DNA of 41,701 nucleotides, taken from contig UCEY01000041.1 of NCBI GenBank assembly GCA_900471605.1, forward strand, positions 1 through 41,701. Reading direction: 5' to 3'. This DNA comes from Hyphomicrobiales bacterium. GTDB lineage: Bacteria > Pseudomonadota > Alphaproteobacteria > Rhizobiales > Rhizobiaceae. A program made the position numbers and the translations under genes. A model generated the notes under the pieces. That model made no database searches and was not told where the DNA came from. It was given only the letters and a program-made list of their open reading frames with translations. Positions 7,005-15,454 of this stretch are shown here, in pieces (positions within the stretch are counted from its first letter, which is position 1; each line of letters starts with the position of its first letter).

Positions 7005-10000
7005 TCATCGAAAATCCCGCATCTTCACCCTGATCTGCTCAATATGCCCGTAGGGATCGACAATATCCCGGATTTTCGGCATGCCGCGCGGATCGGGCGC
7101 CGGGCTGCCATGGTGGAATTCGTCGCCACGGCCATGTGGTAACGGGAAAGCCCGATCGCGATCGCCGATGCTGGCGAGCTCGGCCGACAGGTCCGTGAGT
7201 CGATGGGCCACCAGATGCACCACCTGCCCTTCGCGCTGGACCTTGCCGTAGACGCCGATCATCCCGGCGCCGAGAACGACGCGACGGTATTTCTCGAAGG
7301 TCTTCACCCAGACCACCAGGTTGGCGATGCCGGTCTCGTCCTCGATGGTGATGAACATGACCCCTTTCGCCGAGCCCGGCCGCTGGCGGACCAGCACCAG
7401 GCCCGCAGCTTCCAGCCATTTCCCGTCCCGGGCGTTCATCGCCTCCTCACAGGTGACGATCCGGCGCCTGTGGAGGTCTTTCCGCAGGAAAGCCAACGGA
7501 TGTTCGCGCAGGCTCAGGCCGACATGGCCGTAGTCCTCCACCACTTCGCGGCCCTGGGTCATCGGTTTCAGCTCGACGGCAGGTTCGATCGCTTCGGGGA
7601 TAACCGCCTGCTCTTTGGCGGCCGCAGCGGCAAACAGCGGCAGGGGCTCATCGCGTAGCGCCTCGATCGCCCATAGTGCTTCGCGGCGCGCCAGCTTGAG
7701 CGCGGGCTGGAAAGCGTCGGCCTCCGCCAGCTTCACCAGGGACGCCGACGGCACGCCGGCGCGGCGCCAAAGGTCATCGACGGATTGAAACGGCTGATCT
7801 TCCCGACATGCAACGATCGCGGCGCCGTCCTTATTGGCCAACCCCTTGGCCATCCGCATGCCGAGCCGGATTGCAAGCCTCCCCTCCCCGGCTTCTTCGA
7901 GAGTGCAGTCCCAGCGCGAGGCATTAACGCAGACCGGCCGGACCTCGACGGCGTGCTGCCTGGCGTCGCGGACGATCTGTGCCGGTGCGTAGAACCCCAT
8001 CGGTTGCGCGTTCAGGAGAGCAGAGCAGAAGACCTCCGGATGCCAGCATTTGAGCCAGGAGGAGGCGTAGGCGATCAGGGCAAAGCTTGCGGCATGGCTT
8101 TCCGGGAAGCCGTACGAGCCGAACCCCTCAAGCTGCGAGAAGGTCTTGAGGGCGAACTCGCGTTCATAGCCTTTGGCAACCATTCCTTCGATGAGCTTCG
8201 TGCCGAATTTCGAGACCCCGCCGGTATGTTTGAAGGTCGCCATGGCGCGGCGGAGCTGGTCGGCCTCGCCGGCGGTGAAACCCGCGCATTCGATCGCCAC
8301 CCGCATGGCCTGTTCCTGGAAGAGCGGCACACCCAGCGTCTTGCCGAGCACATTCTGCAGTTCCGGCCTTGGATATTCGACCTTTTCCTTGCCTTCGCGG
8401 CGGCGGAGATAGGGATGCACCATGTCACCTTGGATCGGTCCGGGCCGCACGATGGCGACCTCGATGACCAGATCGTAAAAGGTCTCCGGCTTCAGACGTG
8501 GCAGCATCGACATCTGCGCCCGGCTTTCGATCTGGAAGGTGCCGAGCGTGTCGGCACGCCTGATCATCGCGTAGGTGCGTGGATCCTCGGCGGGGATGGT
8601 CGCCAGATCCATTCTGATGCCCTTATGCTCCTCGAGCAGGTCGAACCCCCGTTTCATGCACGAAAGCATGCCCAACGCCAGCACGTCCATCTTCATGAAC
8701 TTCAGGATGTCGATATCATCCTTGTCCCATTCGATGATCTGCCGGTCCTGCATGGCGGCCGGTTCGATAGGGACCAGTTCGTCGAGACGATCCTGGGTCA
8801 GCACGAAGCCGCCTGGATGCTGGGAATGGTGCCGGGGTGTGCCGATGAGCTGCCGGGAGAGTTCGAGCGCCAGCTTCAGGCGGCGGTCGGTAGCGTTGAG
8901 GTTGAGCTGTTTCGCATCCTTTTCGCCGATCTCCTCGCTAAAACCCCATACATTCGACGAAAGCATCTTGGTCAGGTCTTCGGGCAGACCCAGCGCCTTG
9001 CCGACGTCGCGGAGTGCGCCCTTGGCGCGGTAGCAGGTGACGACCGAACAGAGCGCGGCGCGCTGCCGGCCGTAAGTCTCGTAGACCCACTGGATCACCT
9101 GCTCGCGGCGCTCGTGCTCGAAATCCACATCGATATCCGGCGGCTCGCGACGCTCCTCTGACACGAAGCGTTCGAACAGAAGGTCATTGCGGGACGGATC
9201 GATCGAGGTAATGCCGAGCACATAGCAGACGGCGGAATTGGCGGCCGACCCCCTGCCCTGGCATAGGATGTCTTTGGAACGGGCGAACCCGACGATTGAG
9301 TTCACGGTGAGGAAGTATGGCGCATAGTCGAGCTTGGCGATGAGTGCCAGCTCGTGTTTCAGAATGGCTTCCACATCGTCGGGCAGCTCTTCCGGATACC
9401 GGTTGGGCACGGCCTCCCAGACGAGCTTTTCGAGGGCCTGCTGTGCTGTCAGGCCAGGCATCATGATCTCGTCCGGGTATTGATAGGCGAGCTGGTCCAG
9501 GGAGAACTTGCAGCGCCTGGTGATCTCGAGGGTCCGCGCCAGAGCTTCGGGATAGCGCCGGAACAGGCGAAACATCTCCTCCGGCGGTTTCAGGTATCGG
9601 TCGGCGAAGCGCTGCTTTCGATGGCCGAGCTTATCGATCGTGGTGTTATGGCGGATGCAGGTAACGATGTCCTGCAGCATGCGTCGATCGCGATCATGGT
9701 AGAGCACATCGTTGGTGACGACGGTCGGCACGCCGGCCTGGGCGGCGAGATTTGAAAGCTGGTGCAGCCGCAGTTGGTCGTTGGGGCGGCGGCGCAGCGT
9801 CAGAGCCAGGTAGGCGCGGTCTGCGAAATCCGCTTTCAAGCGACGCAGCCGGATGGCGCAGAGGTCGTCGGCGAGATCGGGGAGCAGCACGACGAGTAAG
9901 CCCTCGCCATAGGCCACCAGATCATCCCAACCGAGATCGCATTTGCCCTTGCCTGCCCTTCCCTTGCCAAGTGACAGCAGACGGCAGAGCCTGGAATAGG

Positions 10001-10262
10001 CCGGTCGATCGGTCGGATAGACAAGAACCGAGACATCGTCGCGCAGGTCAAGACGGCAGCCGACGACCAGCCGTATGCCGGTATCCTTCGCCGCTTGGTG
10101 GGCGCGAACGATACCGGCCAAGCTGTTGTGATCAGCTACAGCCAGCGCTTCGATACCAAGGGCGGCCGCCGTTGCAAACAGCTCCTCGCAGGAACTTGCC
10201 CCGCGCAGGAAGGAAAAGTGAGAGGTGATCTGCAATTCGGCGTAACGAGGCCTGTCAGTCAT
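7005..10262 (-). CDS. dnaE2: Error-prone DNA polymerase DnaE2 (ImuC)
   Basis: This 1085-residue C-family polymerase carries out translesion synthesis together with ImuA and ImuB. Order of parts: PHP domain at about 5-210 (AELQITSHFSFLRGAS, ADHNSL); polymerase palm with QGRGSAANSAVCYVLG (335-350) and the acidic PDIDVDFEHERR (375-386), where catalytic aspartates lie; a helix-hairpin region; and an OB fold near the C-terminus (GVMFITIEDETGIANLVVW). The length is normal for DnaE2, shorter than replicative DnaE. Its ATG overlaps the imuB stop (ATGA). SOS control comes through the LexA box before imuA. Confidence 0.97.
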   Translation of the reverse strand: MTDRPRYAELQITSHFSFLRGASSCEELFATAAALGIEALAVADHNSLAGIVRAHQAAKDTGIRLVVGCRLDLRDDVSVLVYPTDRPAYSRLCRLLSLGKGRAGKGKCDLGWDDLVAYGEGLLVVLLPDLADDLCAIRLRRLKADFADRAYLALTLRRRPNDQLRLHQLSNLAAQAGVPTVVTNDVLYHDRDRRMLQDIVTCIRHNTTIDKLGHRKQRFADRYLKPPEEMFRLFRRYPEALARTLEITRRCKFSLDQLAYQYPDEIMMPGLTAQQALEKLVWEAVPNRYPEELPDDVEAILKHELALIAKLDYAPYFLTVNSIVGFARSKDILCQGRGSAANSAVCYVLGITSIDPSRNDLLFERFVSEERREPPDIDVDFEHERREQVIQWVYETYGRQRAALCSVVTCYRAKGALRDVGKALGLPEDLTKMLSSNVWGFSEEIGEKDAKQLNLNATDRRLKLALELSRQLIGTPRHHSQHPGGFVLTQDRLDELVPIEPAAMQDRQIIEWDKDDIDILKFMKMDVLALGMLSCMKRGFDLLEEHKGIRMDLATIPAEDPRTYAMIRRADTLGTFQIESRAQMSMLPRLKPETFYDLVIEVAIVRPGPIQGDMVHPYLRRREGKEKVEYPRPELQNVLGKTLGVPLFQEQAMRVAIECAGFTAGEADQLRRAMATFKHTGGVSKFGTKLIEGMVAKGYEREFALKTFSQLEGFGSYGFPESHAASFALIAYASSWLKCWHPEVFCSALLNAQPMGFYAPAQIVRDARQHAVEVRPVCVNASRWDCTLEEAGEGRLAIRLGMRMAKGLANKDGAAIVACREDQPFQSVDDLWRRAGVPSASLVKLAEADAFQPALKLARREALWAIEALRDEPLPLFAAAAAKEQAVIPEAIEPAVELKPMTQGREVVEDYGHVGLSLREHPLAFLRKDLHRRRIVTCEEAMNARDGKWLEAAGLVLVRQRPGSAKGVMFITIEDETGIANLVVWVKTFEKYRRVVLGAGMIGVYGKVQREGQVVHLVAHRLTDLSAELASIGDRDRAFPLPHGRGDEFHHGSPAPDPRGMPKIRDIVDPYGHIEQIRVKMRDFR

Positions 10263-11794
10263 CCGAATATCCCCTGGATGAACCAGTTGCCGGAACCGCT
10301 ATCGGCGTGTTCGCCGTCGCCTTGGCGGTAAATCCAGAAGCGCTCGCCGGCCTCGTTCTCGACCGAGAAGTAATCCCTGACCGCGACCAGCTCCTTGTCG
10401 CGTTTCCACCATTCCCCGAACACCCGCTCCGGCCCGTCGGCACGCTTGACGGTGTGACGGATGCCCCGCCAGGTGAAGCGGACCGGCGGATGGTCGGGCA
10501 GCGGCGCGATGCACTGGATCGGTTCTGCATGCAGGAACAGGCGTGACGGCCGCTGCCAGTGGATAGGCCAGCCGATCTCGTCGTCTTCGGCGAGCGGCGG
10601 GACCAACATGAACGACCGTTCCGGGACGTCGCTCTCCACAGCGGCGATGCGATAGATGCGATGGCCGCGATTGGCGATGACATCGACCAGGCCGCTGACA
10701 TCCGCCTCCGGTTCTTCGATCAGCGACGATACCGACTGAACGGCGTCGAGCGGTTCGGCGCGGCTGGCCGACAGGACCAGGATCTCGATACCGAAGCCCG
10801 GATCGATGGTGTCGATGCGGTCGCAGAGCAGGCGGGTCAGACGCTGGACGTCGCGCACCGGCTTGGCTGTCCCTGCCCTCACCACCTGTACACCGCTGTT
10901 TACGCGATGACAGAGGAGATCCAGACGGCGGACGCCGAGACCCTGTTCCTCCAGCAGCCCGCAGATTGTCTTCACTAGCTTTCCGACATACCGGGCGATG
11001 GTTTCGGCCGCGGAAATCGGCTCGGCGAAGGCGTGGCGCACCTCGATCGCCTCTGGCGGTCGGATCGGATCGATGGGCTCGGCGACCCTGCAGAGGATCT
11101 GATCGAGTCTTCGGCCGATCTCCGGCCCGAAGCGCAGGGCAAGTGGTGCGCGCGGGGTGGCCTCCAGGTCGCGGATCAGTTCAAAGCCCAGTGTGCGCAG
11201 GGATGCAACAATCCCCGCCTCCAGGCGCAACGCTGCGATTGGAAGATCGAGCACGGCGGCTAGGGTGCCGCCTTCCGCGACTACCAGCAAAGGATTGGCG
11301 CGATATCGGGCGAGAGCATGCGACGCGCCCCGACTGTCGGCGATCGCCGCCCTTGCGGCAAAGCCCATGTAGTGCAGCCGGTTGATCATGCCGGTCAGCA
11401 TGAGGGTTTCGTTGCCGTGCAGGTGGTCGGCGCCGGTCGTGTCGATAACGATGCCGTCTGGCGGATCGACCGCGACTATGGGGGCATAATTGCCGAGGAA
11501 CCAGAGCCCCAGACGCTCCAGTTCACGCCGGTCCTCATCGGGACGCAGGTCTTCGACGAGGAGATTGCCGACCAGTGCCTGCGCCTTGGCGGCCGTCATG
11601 CCAATCCGCAGCCCGGCCGACAGAGCCGCGGCGTCTGCGGCCATGACGAGACGGCGGTTGCCTTCCCGGCCGATTATGACCAAGGGCGCTTCAACGGCCG
11701 GCGCTTGCGGCCCAAGCATCTTGCGATGGCGATCGGTTGGCCAGGTCGGCAGATAGACCGAGACGACCCTGGGCATCACAGGCTTCGACCACAT
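10259..11794 (-). CDS. imuB: ImuB, Y-family-like mutasome subunit
   Basis: ImuB resembles Y-family polymerases but lacks their catalytic acids and acts as the adaptor that links DnaE2 to the beta clamp. Here the N-terminus reads PRVVSVYLPTWPTDR where active Y-family enzymes have a D-x-D-x-F segment, agreeing with an inactive core. The middle (GIVIDTTGADHLHGNE, ARAAIADSRGASHALARY) is typical. The start is uncertain: ATG 11794 (MWSKPVMPRVV) has GGAAAG about nine bases upstream, while 11776 and 11833 are alternatives. It overlaps imuA by about 100 bases and dnaE2 by 4. Confidence 0.95.
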   Translation of the reverse strand: MWSKPVMPRVVSVYLPTWPTDRHRKMLGPQAPAVEAPLVIIGREGNRRLVMAADAAALSAGLRIGMTAAKAQALVGNLLVEDLRPDEDRRELERLGLWFLGNYAPIVAVDPPDGIVIDTTGADHLHGNETLMLTGMINRLHYMGFAARAAIADSRGASHALARYRANPLLVVAEGGTLAAVLDLPIAALRLEAGIVASLRTLGFELIRDLEATPRAPLALRFGPEIGRRLDQILCRVAEPIDPIRPPEAIEVRHAFAEPISAAETIARYVGKLVKTICGLLEEQGLGVRRLDLLCHRVNSGVQVVRAGTAKPVRDVQRLTRLLCDRIDTIDPGFGIEILVLSASRAEPLDAVQSVSSLIEEPEADVSGLVDVIANRGHRIYRIAAVESDVPERSFMLVPPLAEDDEIGWPIHWQRPSRLFLHAEPIQCIAPLPDHPPVRFTWRGIRHTVKRADGPERVFGEWWKRDKELVAVRDYFSVENEAGERFWIYRQGDGEHADSGSGNWFIQGIFG

Positions 11795-12452
11795 AATCAG
11801 CACTTTCCGCGGCACGACAACGAAGGAGTTCAAGATACCACCGGGGACGACCGATACCCGGGACCGGCAAAGGTTCGGAGGGGACGACGGAAATCCGCCA
11901 TCGCGTCACCGCGGCGGTCGGCTGGCCGTAGTCGGAAGCCTCCGACTGCCGGCGCCAGCGCCGGATTGCGATCCCGGTCACGCCGGAGGCTTCGGCGGCA
12001 AGCTGCAGGCGGCGGGAGTTGGTCATCGTCATGCGGGCCACCTCGCCCACCACAGCGCCAAGCCCGTTGCACCGCAATCCCTCCTCAAAGCAGTCGAGCA
12101 CACCCTTTTCGTCACGACATTCCACCATCAGCACCCGATTGTGGGAAAGGCCGGCCTGCACCAGTCCCGGCATGAACAGGTCCTGTCTTGTCACGCACCA
12201 AAGGACCTTGCCGCGGGTCCGGGCGGCGATACCGGCGACGAACAGTGCGGCGGTAGCGCCGTCGAGTGCGCCATTGCCACCGCCCGCGACCTCGTGCAGC
12301 GCGCCGAGCGCCAGGCCACCCCCCGGCAGATGCCGGTCGATCTCCGCAATCCCAAAAGGGAGAACCTCCCGTTTCCGCAAACCCGAGCCGCCGAGGCTTT
12401 CGATGCGCTCACGAAGTTCTTCCATACCAACGGTCGGTGCGCGGCTTTGCAT
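11691..12452 (-). CDS. imuA: ImuA, RecA/SulA-like mutasome subunit
   Basis: ImuA is the RecA-related first subunit of the ImuA-ImuB-DnaE2 mutasome. The product contains FGIAEIDRHLPGGGLALGALHE, a typical ImuA segment at the N-terminal end of the RecA-like core; KVLWCVTRQDLFMPGLVQAGL; and a conserved end YVVEACDAQGRLGLSADLANR. Start 12452 (ATG, with GGAATC upstream, 253 aa) is preferred over an in-frame TTG at 12485; ATG at residue 10 is also possible. It is the promoter-proximal gene of the cassette, and a LexA box lies 53-67 bases upstream. Confidence 0.94.
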   Translation of the reverse strand: MQSRAPTVGMEELRERIESLGGSGLRKREVLPFGIAEIDRHLPGGGLALGALHEVAGGGNGALDGATAALFVAGIAARTRGKVLWCVTRQDLFMPGLVQAGLSHNRVLMVECRDEKGVLDCFEEGLRCNGLGAVVGEVARMTMTNSRRLQLAAEASGVTGIAIRRWRRQSEASDYGQPTAAVTRWRISVVPSEPLPVPGIGRPRWYLELLRCRAAESADYVVEACDAQGRLGLSADLANRSPSQDAWAASAGR

Positions 12453-12504
12453 GCGGTTGACGATTCCAAGATGAGACCTTTTCAACGGGCGGGGATGAGA
12501 ATAT

Positions 12505-12519
12505 GTTCCTTTTTTGTTC
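12505..12519. promoter_or_regulatory. LexA (SOS) box controlling imuA-imuB-dnaE2
   Basis: GTTCCTTTTTTGTTC matches the alphaproteobacterial LexA consensus GTTC-N7-GTTC exactly. It sits just upstream of imuA, where LexA boxes of this cassette are expected, so the operon should be induced by DNA damage. Divergent genes starting at 12619 and 12672 could share it. Confidence 0.88.
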
Positions 12520-12618
12520 TCATTCGCTTAATGAGTCAATCGGCATAAGCGAACGGGGTGTCAAACGGCTTCGGGATGCTGAAGAGCCGATACGGGATTC
12601 GAAAAGGAGATCAAAGGC

Positions 12619-12675
12619 ATGGGAAATGATTCACAGGCCGGGGAATTATTTGGAGCTAGATCGCAAAGCCGATGA
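12619..12675 (+). CDS. 18-residue leader peptide coupled to the next gene
   Basis: ATG at 12619 follows AAAGGAG (12604-12610) and opens MGNDSQAGELFGARSQSR, ending at TGA 12673-12675, which overlaps the ATG of the next gene (ATGA). The strong ribosome site and exact overlap suggest that it is translated and couples translation of the downstream CxxC protein, which has no good site of its own. Its function beyond that is unknown. Confidence 0.4.
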   Translation: MGNDSQAGELFGARSQSR

Positions 12676-12917
12676 CGCAGCAGGTCACCCTTCGGGCAAT
12701 CAAGGAGGCCGTGATCGAGGTCGAGTGCCGCCGATGCCACCGGCATGGCGTTCTCGATCGGAAGAAGCTGGTGCGCCTTCACGGGGCAAGCCTGCCCCTC
12801 GAGCAGTTGCGCCGGCGCCTGGCAATCGGATGCGACAGGATCGGCGAAGAGTCGATTGACAGGGGCTGTGAACTGGCGTTTCCCGGTCTCTTGAAAGGGG
12901 CGCAATCGGCTGATTGA
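12672..12917 (+). CDS. Small CxxC protein of rhizobial type, 81 aa
   Basis: The protein reads MTQQVTLRAIKEAVIEVECR, with RCHRHG next, so a Cys-x-x-Cys pair (CRRC, residues 19-22) sits near the N-terminus and another Cys in the segment IGCDRIGEE. This layout suggests one small zinc-binding site or a disulfide. The family is familiar from rhizobial genomes, but I know of no defined function. Its start overlaps the leader peptide stop. It diverges from imuA, with the LexA box about 150 bases upstream, so a DNA-damage link is possible but unproven. Confidence 0.7.
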   Translation: MTQQVTLRAIKEAVIEVECRRCHRHGVLDRKKLVRLHGASLPLEQLRRRLAIGCDRIGEESIDRGCELAFPGLLKGAQSAD

Positions 12918-12943
12918 CCAGGCTAAATCCTGAGCGTGCAACC

Positions 12944-13112
12944 ATGATTGAACCACCCTTCCCCGACGACAGCCGACCGCGCAAGATCATTCATATCGAC
13001 ATGGATGCCTATGCGTCGGTTGAGCAGCGGGACAATTCCGAATTTCGCGGCAAGCCGATCGCCGTCGGGCATGGAGAGGCCCGCGGCTCGGCTCTTGCCC
13101 GTTCGGCACCCA
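12944..13112 (+). pseudogene. dinB: Remnant of dinB (DNA polymerase IV), N-terminal piece
   Basis: About 50 codons read as the start of DNA polymerase IV: PRKIIHIDMDAYASVEQRDN, then FRGKPIAVGHGEARG. Intact enzymes have DMDAFYASVEQ; the Phe next to the catalytic aspartate is missing here, and after the GEARG segment similarity stops, replaced by sequence belonging to the next, opposite gene. The frame happens to stay open to 13600. This is a decayed Y-family gene beside the imu cassette, itself a common place for polymerase genes in rhizobia. Confidence 0.75.
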
Positions 13113-13132
13113 GTCCGTGCTTCGCCCTGTGC

Positions 13133-13537
13133 CTAGGGCATCGGCTGGTCTTGCGCGATCATGGTTGCCTGCGACCAGACCACGAGCCAGCGATCTTCCC
13201 GACGTTCATAAGTGTCAGTGTGCCAGTAAGCAGCAGGTGGCAATGCATGTCCCTCGAAGGTCACCTGGAGGCGGGCACGATATCGGATAGCGGCGTTTGC
13301 TCCATAGAGCCGGACCGCAATATCGAGAGGCTCCCAGACATGGTACCTGAGCCGCCCTACAGCGATCGCTCCAAGGTATTCATCACGCGTAAGAGCGATT
13401 CCGATTGGAATTATCAACTGAAAGTCATCGGCGTGGAAAGGTTGTGCCTTTGTCACGTTTGCCTGCACCAAGGCATCGATCCTTCTATGTTCGGTGTTCC
13501 GGATCAGGTCCTCGTCTTGCTCGACATGCATCGTCAT
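13133..13537 (-). CDS. NTF2-like (SnoaL/DUF4440-type) protein
   Basis: The 134-residue sequence follows the NTF2-like alpha+beta barrel layout: an N-terminal helix (RNTEHRRIDALVQANVTKAQ), the short FHADDFQLIIPIG segment, then strands such as RYHVWEPLDIAVRLYGANAA and IRYRARLQVTFEG and a final WLVVWSQATMI. Such proteins are small-molecule-binding or isomerase-like enzymes acting in the cytoplasm. No catalytic residue set is recognisable, so the substrate is open. It is a solitary minus-strand gene facing the dinB relic. Confidence 0.8.
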   Translation of the reverse strand: MTMHVEQDEDLIRNTEHRRIDALVQANVTKAQPFHADDFQLIIPIGIALTRDEYLGAIAVGRLRYHVWEPLDIAVRLYGANAAIRYRARLQVTFEGHALPPAAYWHTDTYERREDRWLVVWSQATMIAQDQPMP

Positions 13538-13596
13538 CCCTTCCCTCGTCCATCATTGTTGCTGCTGTCACTCCGCGTCCTGACCGCTGAAGTCGC

Positions 13597-14049
13597 CTAG
13601 TTGCCGACCTTCGTGCTCACAGGCACCAGTGCCGTCACTGGCTTACCGTCCACTAGGACTGGCTTATGATTGTCATCGGCTAGGAGAACGCCGATGACAT
13701 GCTGTCCCTCGGGGTTCTGGCAGTGGCCGAAGTTAGCCTTGATCAGGTCACCACCAAAGTCGCTGTTCATGCTGTTATAGGCCCGCCCAGGGATGTTGCA
13801 GGTGTCACCGTCGGGATCGATCTTCATGTGAATGTGCCCGCATCGGGTGTTGGTTCCACATCTCCCAGCGGGAAGCAGGGCGAAGTTGCTTTTGACCAGG
13901 ACCCCGATCGCCTTCTCAGGGTCAGCGCCAAGCGGGATGGTGGAGTTCGGCAGGGGCCAGATTATTTCCAAGTTCGGGGCATCGGTCGCTCCAACCATGA
14001 CGGGATGGAAAAGAAGAAGTCCCAAGCAGATGATTTTCATGCGGTTCAT
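13597..14049 (-). CDS. Secreted or periplasmic protein of unknown function, 150 aa
   Basis: Residues 1-21 (MNRMKIICLGLLLFHPVMVG) form a Sec-type signal peptide with cleavage likely after VGA. The mature part has two or more disulfide-type cysteines (RCGTNTRCGHIHM), a histidine-rich GHIHMKIDPDG stretch and an end ADDNHKPVLVDGKPV. The GHxHxxID ... LLADDNH pattern recalls DUF4399-like periplasmic domains that may bind metal. Start 14049 is preferred over 14061 because ATGGAG then serves as ribosome site. It diverges from a TetR gene with a dyad between, so it is the likely target of that regulator. Confidence 0.75.
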   Translation of the reverse strand: MNRMKIICLGLLLFHPVMVGATDAPNLEIIWPLPNSTIPLGADPEKAIGVLVKSNFALLPAGRCGTNTRCGHIHMKIDPDGDTCNIPGRAYNSMNSDFGGDLIKANFGHCQNPEGQHVIGVLLADDNHKPVLVDGKPVTALVPVSTKVGN

Positions 14050-14058
14050 GCAAAGCTC

Positions 14059-14079
14059 CATCTAATCACTGTTTAGATG
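14059..14079. promoter_or_regulatory. Candidate TetR operator
   Basis: CATCTAA (14059-14065) and TTAGATG (14073-14079) are perfect inverted 7-mers around a 7-base spacer. The dyad lies ten bases upstream of the secreted-protein gene and 81 bases before the TetR start. It overlaps the putative leader and ribosome site of the former, so binding would block its expression. This assignment rests on position and symmetry. Confidence 0.5.
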
Positions 14080-14160
14080 AGGATGTCTCGCATGTCTCAG
14101 AGAGATTGGCAATGGAAAATAAGCGGTGATTAAATGACGGTGTCGTGATAAGGGGAGTGA

Positions 14161-14808
14161 ATGGGAATAGACGAGTCATCGACGAAGCCAACGAGGCCCT
14201 ACCACCATGGCAATCTGGTGGAGGCGCTGCTATCCGCGACGGTAGAGATAATCGAGAAACAGGGTGTGGAACGTCTATCGGTTCGCGAGTTGGCGAAGCG
14301 GGTCGGAGTATCGCCTGGTGCTCCGTTTCAACACTTCGCGTCCAAGGAGGCGCTGCTGACTGCTGTCGCCGAGCAGGCCATGACGCGCCTGACAGAAGCG
14401 GCCTTGGAAGCCGAAGCGGCCGTCGGGGGGGATGATCGCCTTTCTCGAGTGGAAGCCATTGGACAAGGCTACCTCAAATGGGCGCTCACCAATCCGACGC
14501 ATTTTGAAGTCATCAGTTCACGGAAGCTGATCGATTTCCAATCTTCCTCATCACTGCGGGCGCAGAATGAGGCCATCCGGGAGCGGATGTACAAGCTTCT
14601 GAGAGAAGCACAAGCTCGCAAAGAACTTGCGCCAGAATTGGAGATCGACAGCGTCGTCCTTTCCTGCCGTGCATTCGTTTATGGTCTTGCCCGGATGGCT
14701 GTCGACGGTCACTTTCCTGAATGGCACCCTGCTGAGGAACCGGCAATCGCTACAAAGAGGGCATTGCGGGCATTCATTGATGGGATGAGGTCAAAGGCTG
14801 AAACCTGA
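14161..14808 (+). CDS. TetR/AcrR-family transcriptional regulator
   Basis: The 215-residue protein has the TetR helix-turn-helix at about 17-65: HGNLVEALLSATVEIIEKQG, SVRELAKRVGVSPGAPFQHF and ASKEALLTAVAEQ. The C-terminal part (YLKWALTNPTHFEVISS, RAFVYGLARMAVDGHFPEWH) resembles the WHG/TetR_C_13 ligand-binding domain. A GGGGAG site precedes the ATG. It diverges from the secreted protein gene and probably represses it or itself. The ligand is unknown. Confidence 0.93.
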   Translation: MGIDESSTKPTRPYHHGNLVEALLSATVEIIEKQGVERLSVRELAKRVGVSPGAPFQHFASKEALLTAVAEQAMTRLTEAALEAEAAVGGDDRLSRVEAIGQGYLKWALTNPTHFEVISSRKLIDFQSSSSLRAQNEAIRERMYKLLREAQARKELAPELEIDSVVLSCRAFVYGLARMAVDGHFPEWHPAEEPAIATKRALRAFIDGMRSKAET

Positions 14809-14900
14809 TTCCATCACCGGTTTGCTCAGCTCCCGGCTCCGTCATCAGCGATTTCAAATATTCGGAGGGAACCGATTCGCGCGATGGCCATTGAATTGTT

Positions 14901-14967
14901 GTCGCGAGGGCAAATCCCCGTCCCCCTCGAAACGATTGTTCGTTCCCCGCGAACACGCTCTCGCGAC
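14901..14967 (+). ncRNA. Structured repeat, copy 1 (RNA-like element)
   Basis: A 67-base unit closed by GTCGCGAG/CTCGCGAC (8 bp) holds an inner hairpin TGTTCG/CGAACA. A second unit of identical length is at 34619-34685, where the two stems are kept while the loop and internal arm differ. Similarity continues into the following bases (ATGCGCCA). Conserved pairing with changed loops suggests an RNA structure, or a REP-like DNA repeat. Type and strand are uncertain. Confidence 0.5.
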
Positions 14968-15097
14968 GCCCTTCCCTTCGATGCGCCAATCCGCCACAGT
15001 TAATTAGCTTTCCCTCATAGAGAAAGGCACCTATACCGGCCCCGCGATGCGCTGCTGGATACTCTCCTATCCACGCGCTCGCCGCCCGGCGCAGGGA

Positions 15098-15352
15098 TCA
15101 CATTAGGTCTGTGCCGGGCTCCTCTGGGATCTCGAACACACGACCGATCTCATGGAGGTAGGCAATGATCTCGTCTTTGAGGTGGTCTCGTTCCCCAAAT
15201 GCTGAGGAAACAAGCTCGATCCGACGGTAAGCTTCTTTGTCAGTCGGATCGACCGGCTCTGCGAGAACATAGCCGATATTTCCGAGCGCCTGAATATTGC
15301 TTCCGGCCTCGATCATGGCGATGACAAATGCTGATACTTCGTCTTTGGTCAT
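15098..15352 (-). CDS. Conserved small protein of rhizobial type, 84 aa
   Basis: The protein starts MTKDEVSAFVIAMIEAGSNI and continues with GNIGYVLAEPVDPTDKEAYR and a helical end EIIAYLHEIGRVFEIPEEP. No signal, membrane segment or metal motif is visible. The start at 15352 is chosen because upstream residues of the open frame look non-coding. I recognise the style from rhizobial genomes but know no function. It points away from the repeat at 14901 and lies downstream of a response-regulator gene on the same strand (102-base gap). Confidence 0.65.
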   Translation of the reverse strand: MTKDEVSAFVIAMIEAGSNIQALGNIGYVLAEPVDPTDKEAYRRIELVSSAFGERDHLKDEIIAYLHEIGRVFEIPEEPGTDLM

Positions 15353-15454
15353 GATTGCAGTTGAGCAGATTTGGGAATTGGCGCAACTAGCAGATTCTGT
15401 AGGGAAACTCTTGCTCGCCATCGGGGGAAGCGGGGTGCCCGAGAAGCTAGGGTC

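Noticed and set aside
7203..9755. Long plus-strand frames opposite dnaE2, up to 458 codons
   Set aside because: They are mirror frames of a high-GC gene; the residues are typical of antisense translation, and dnaE2 is intact on the other strand.
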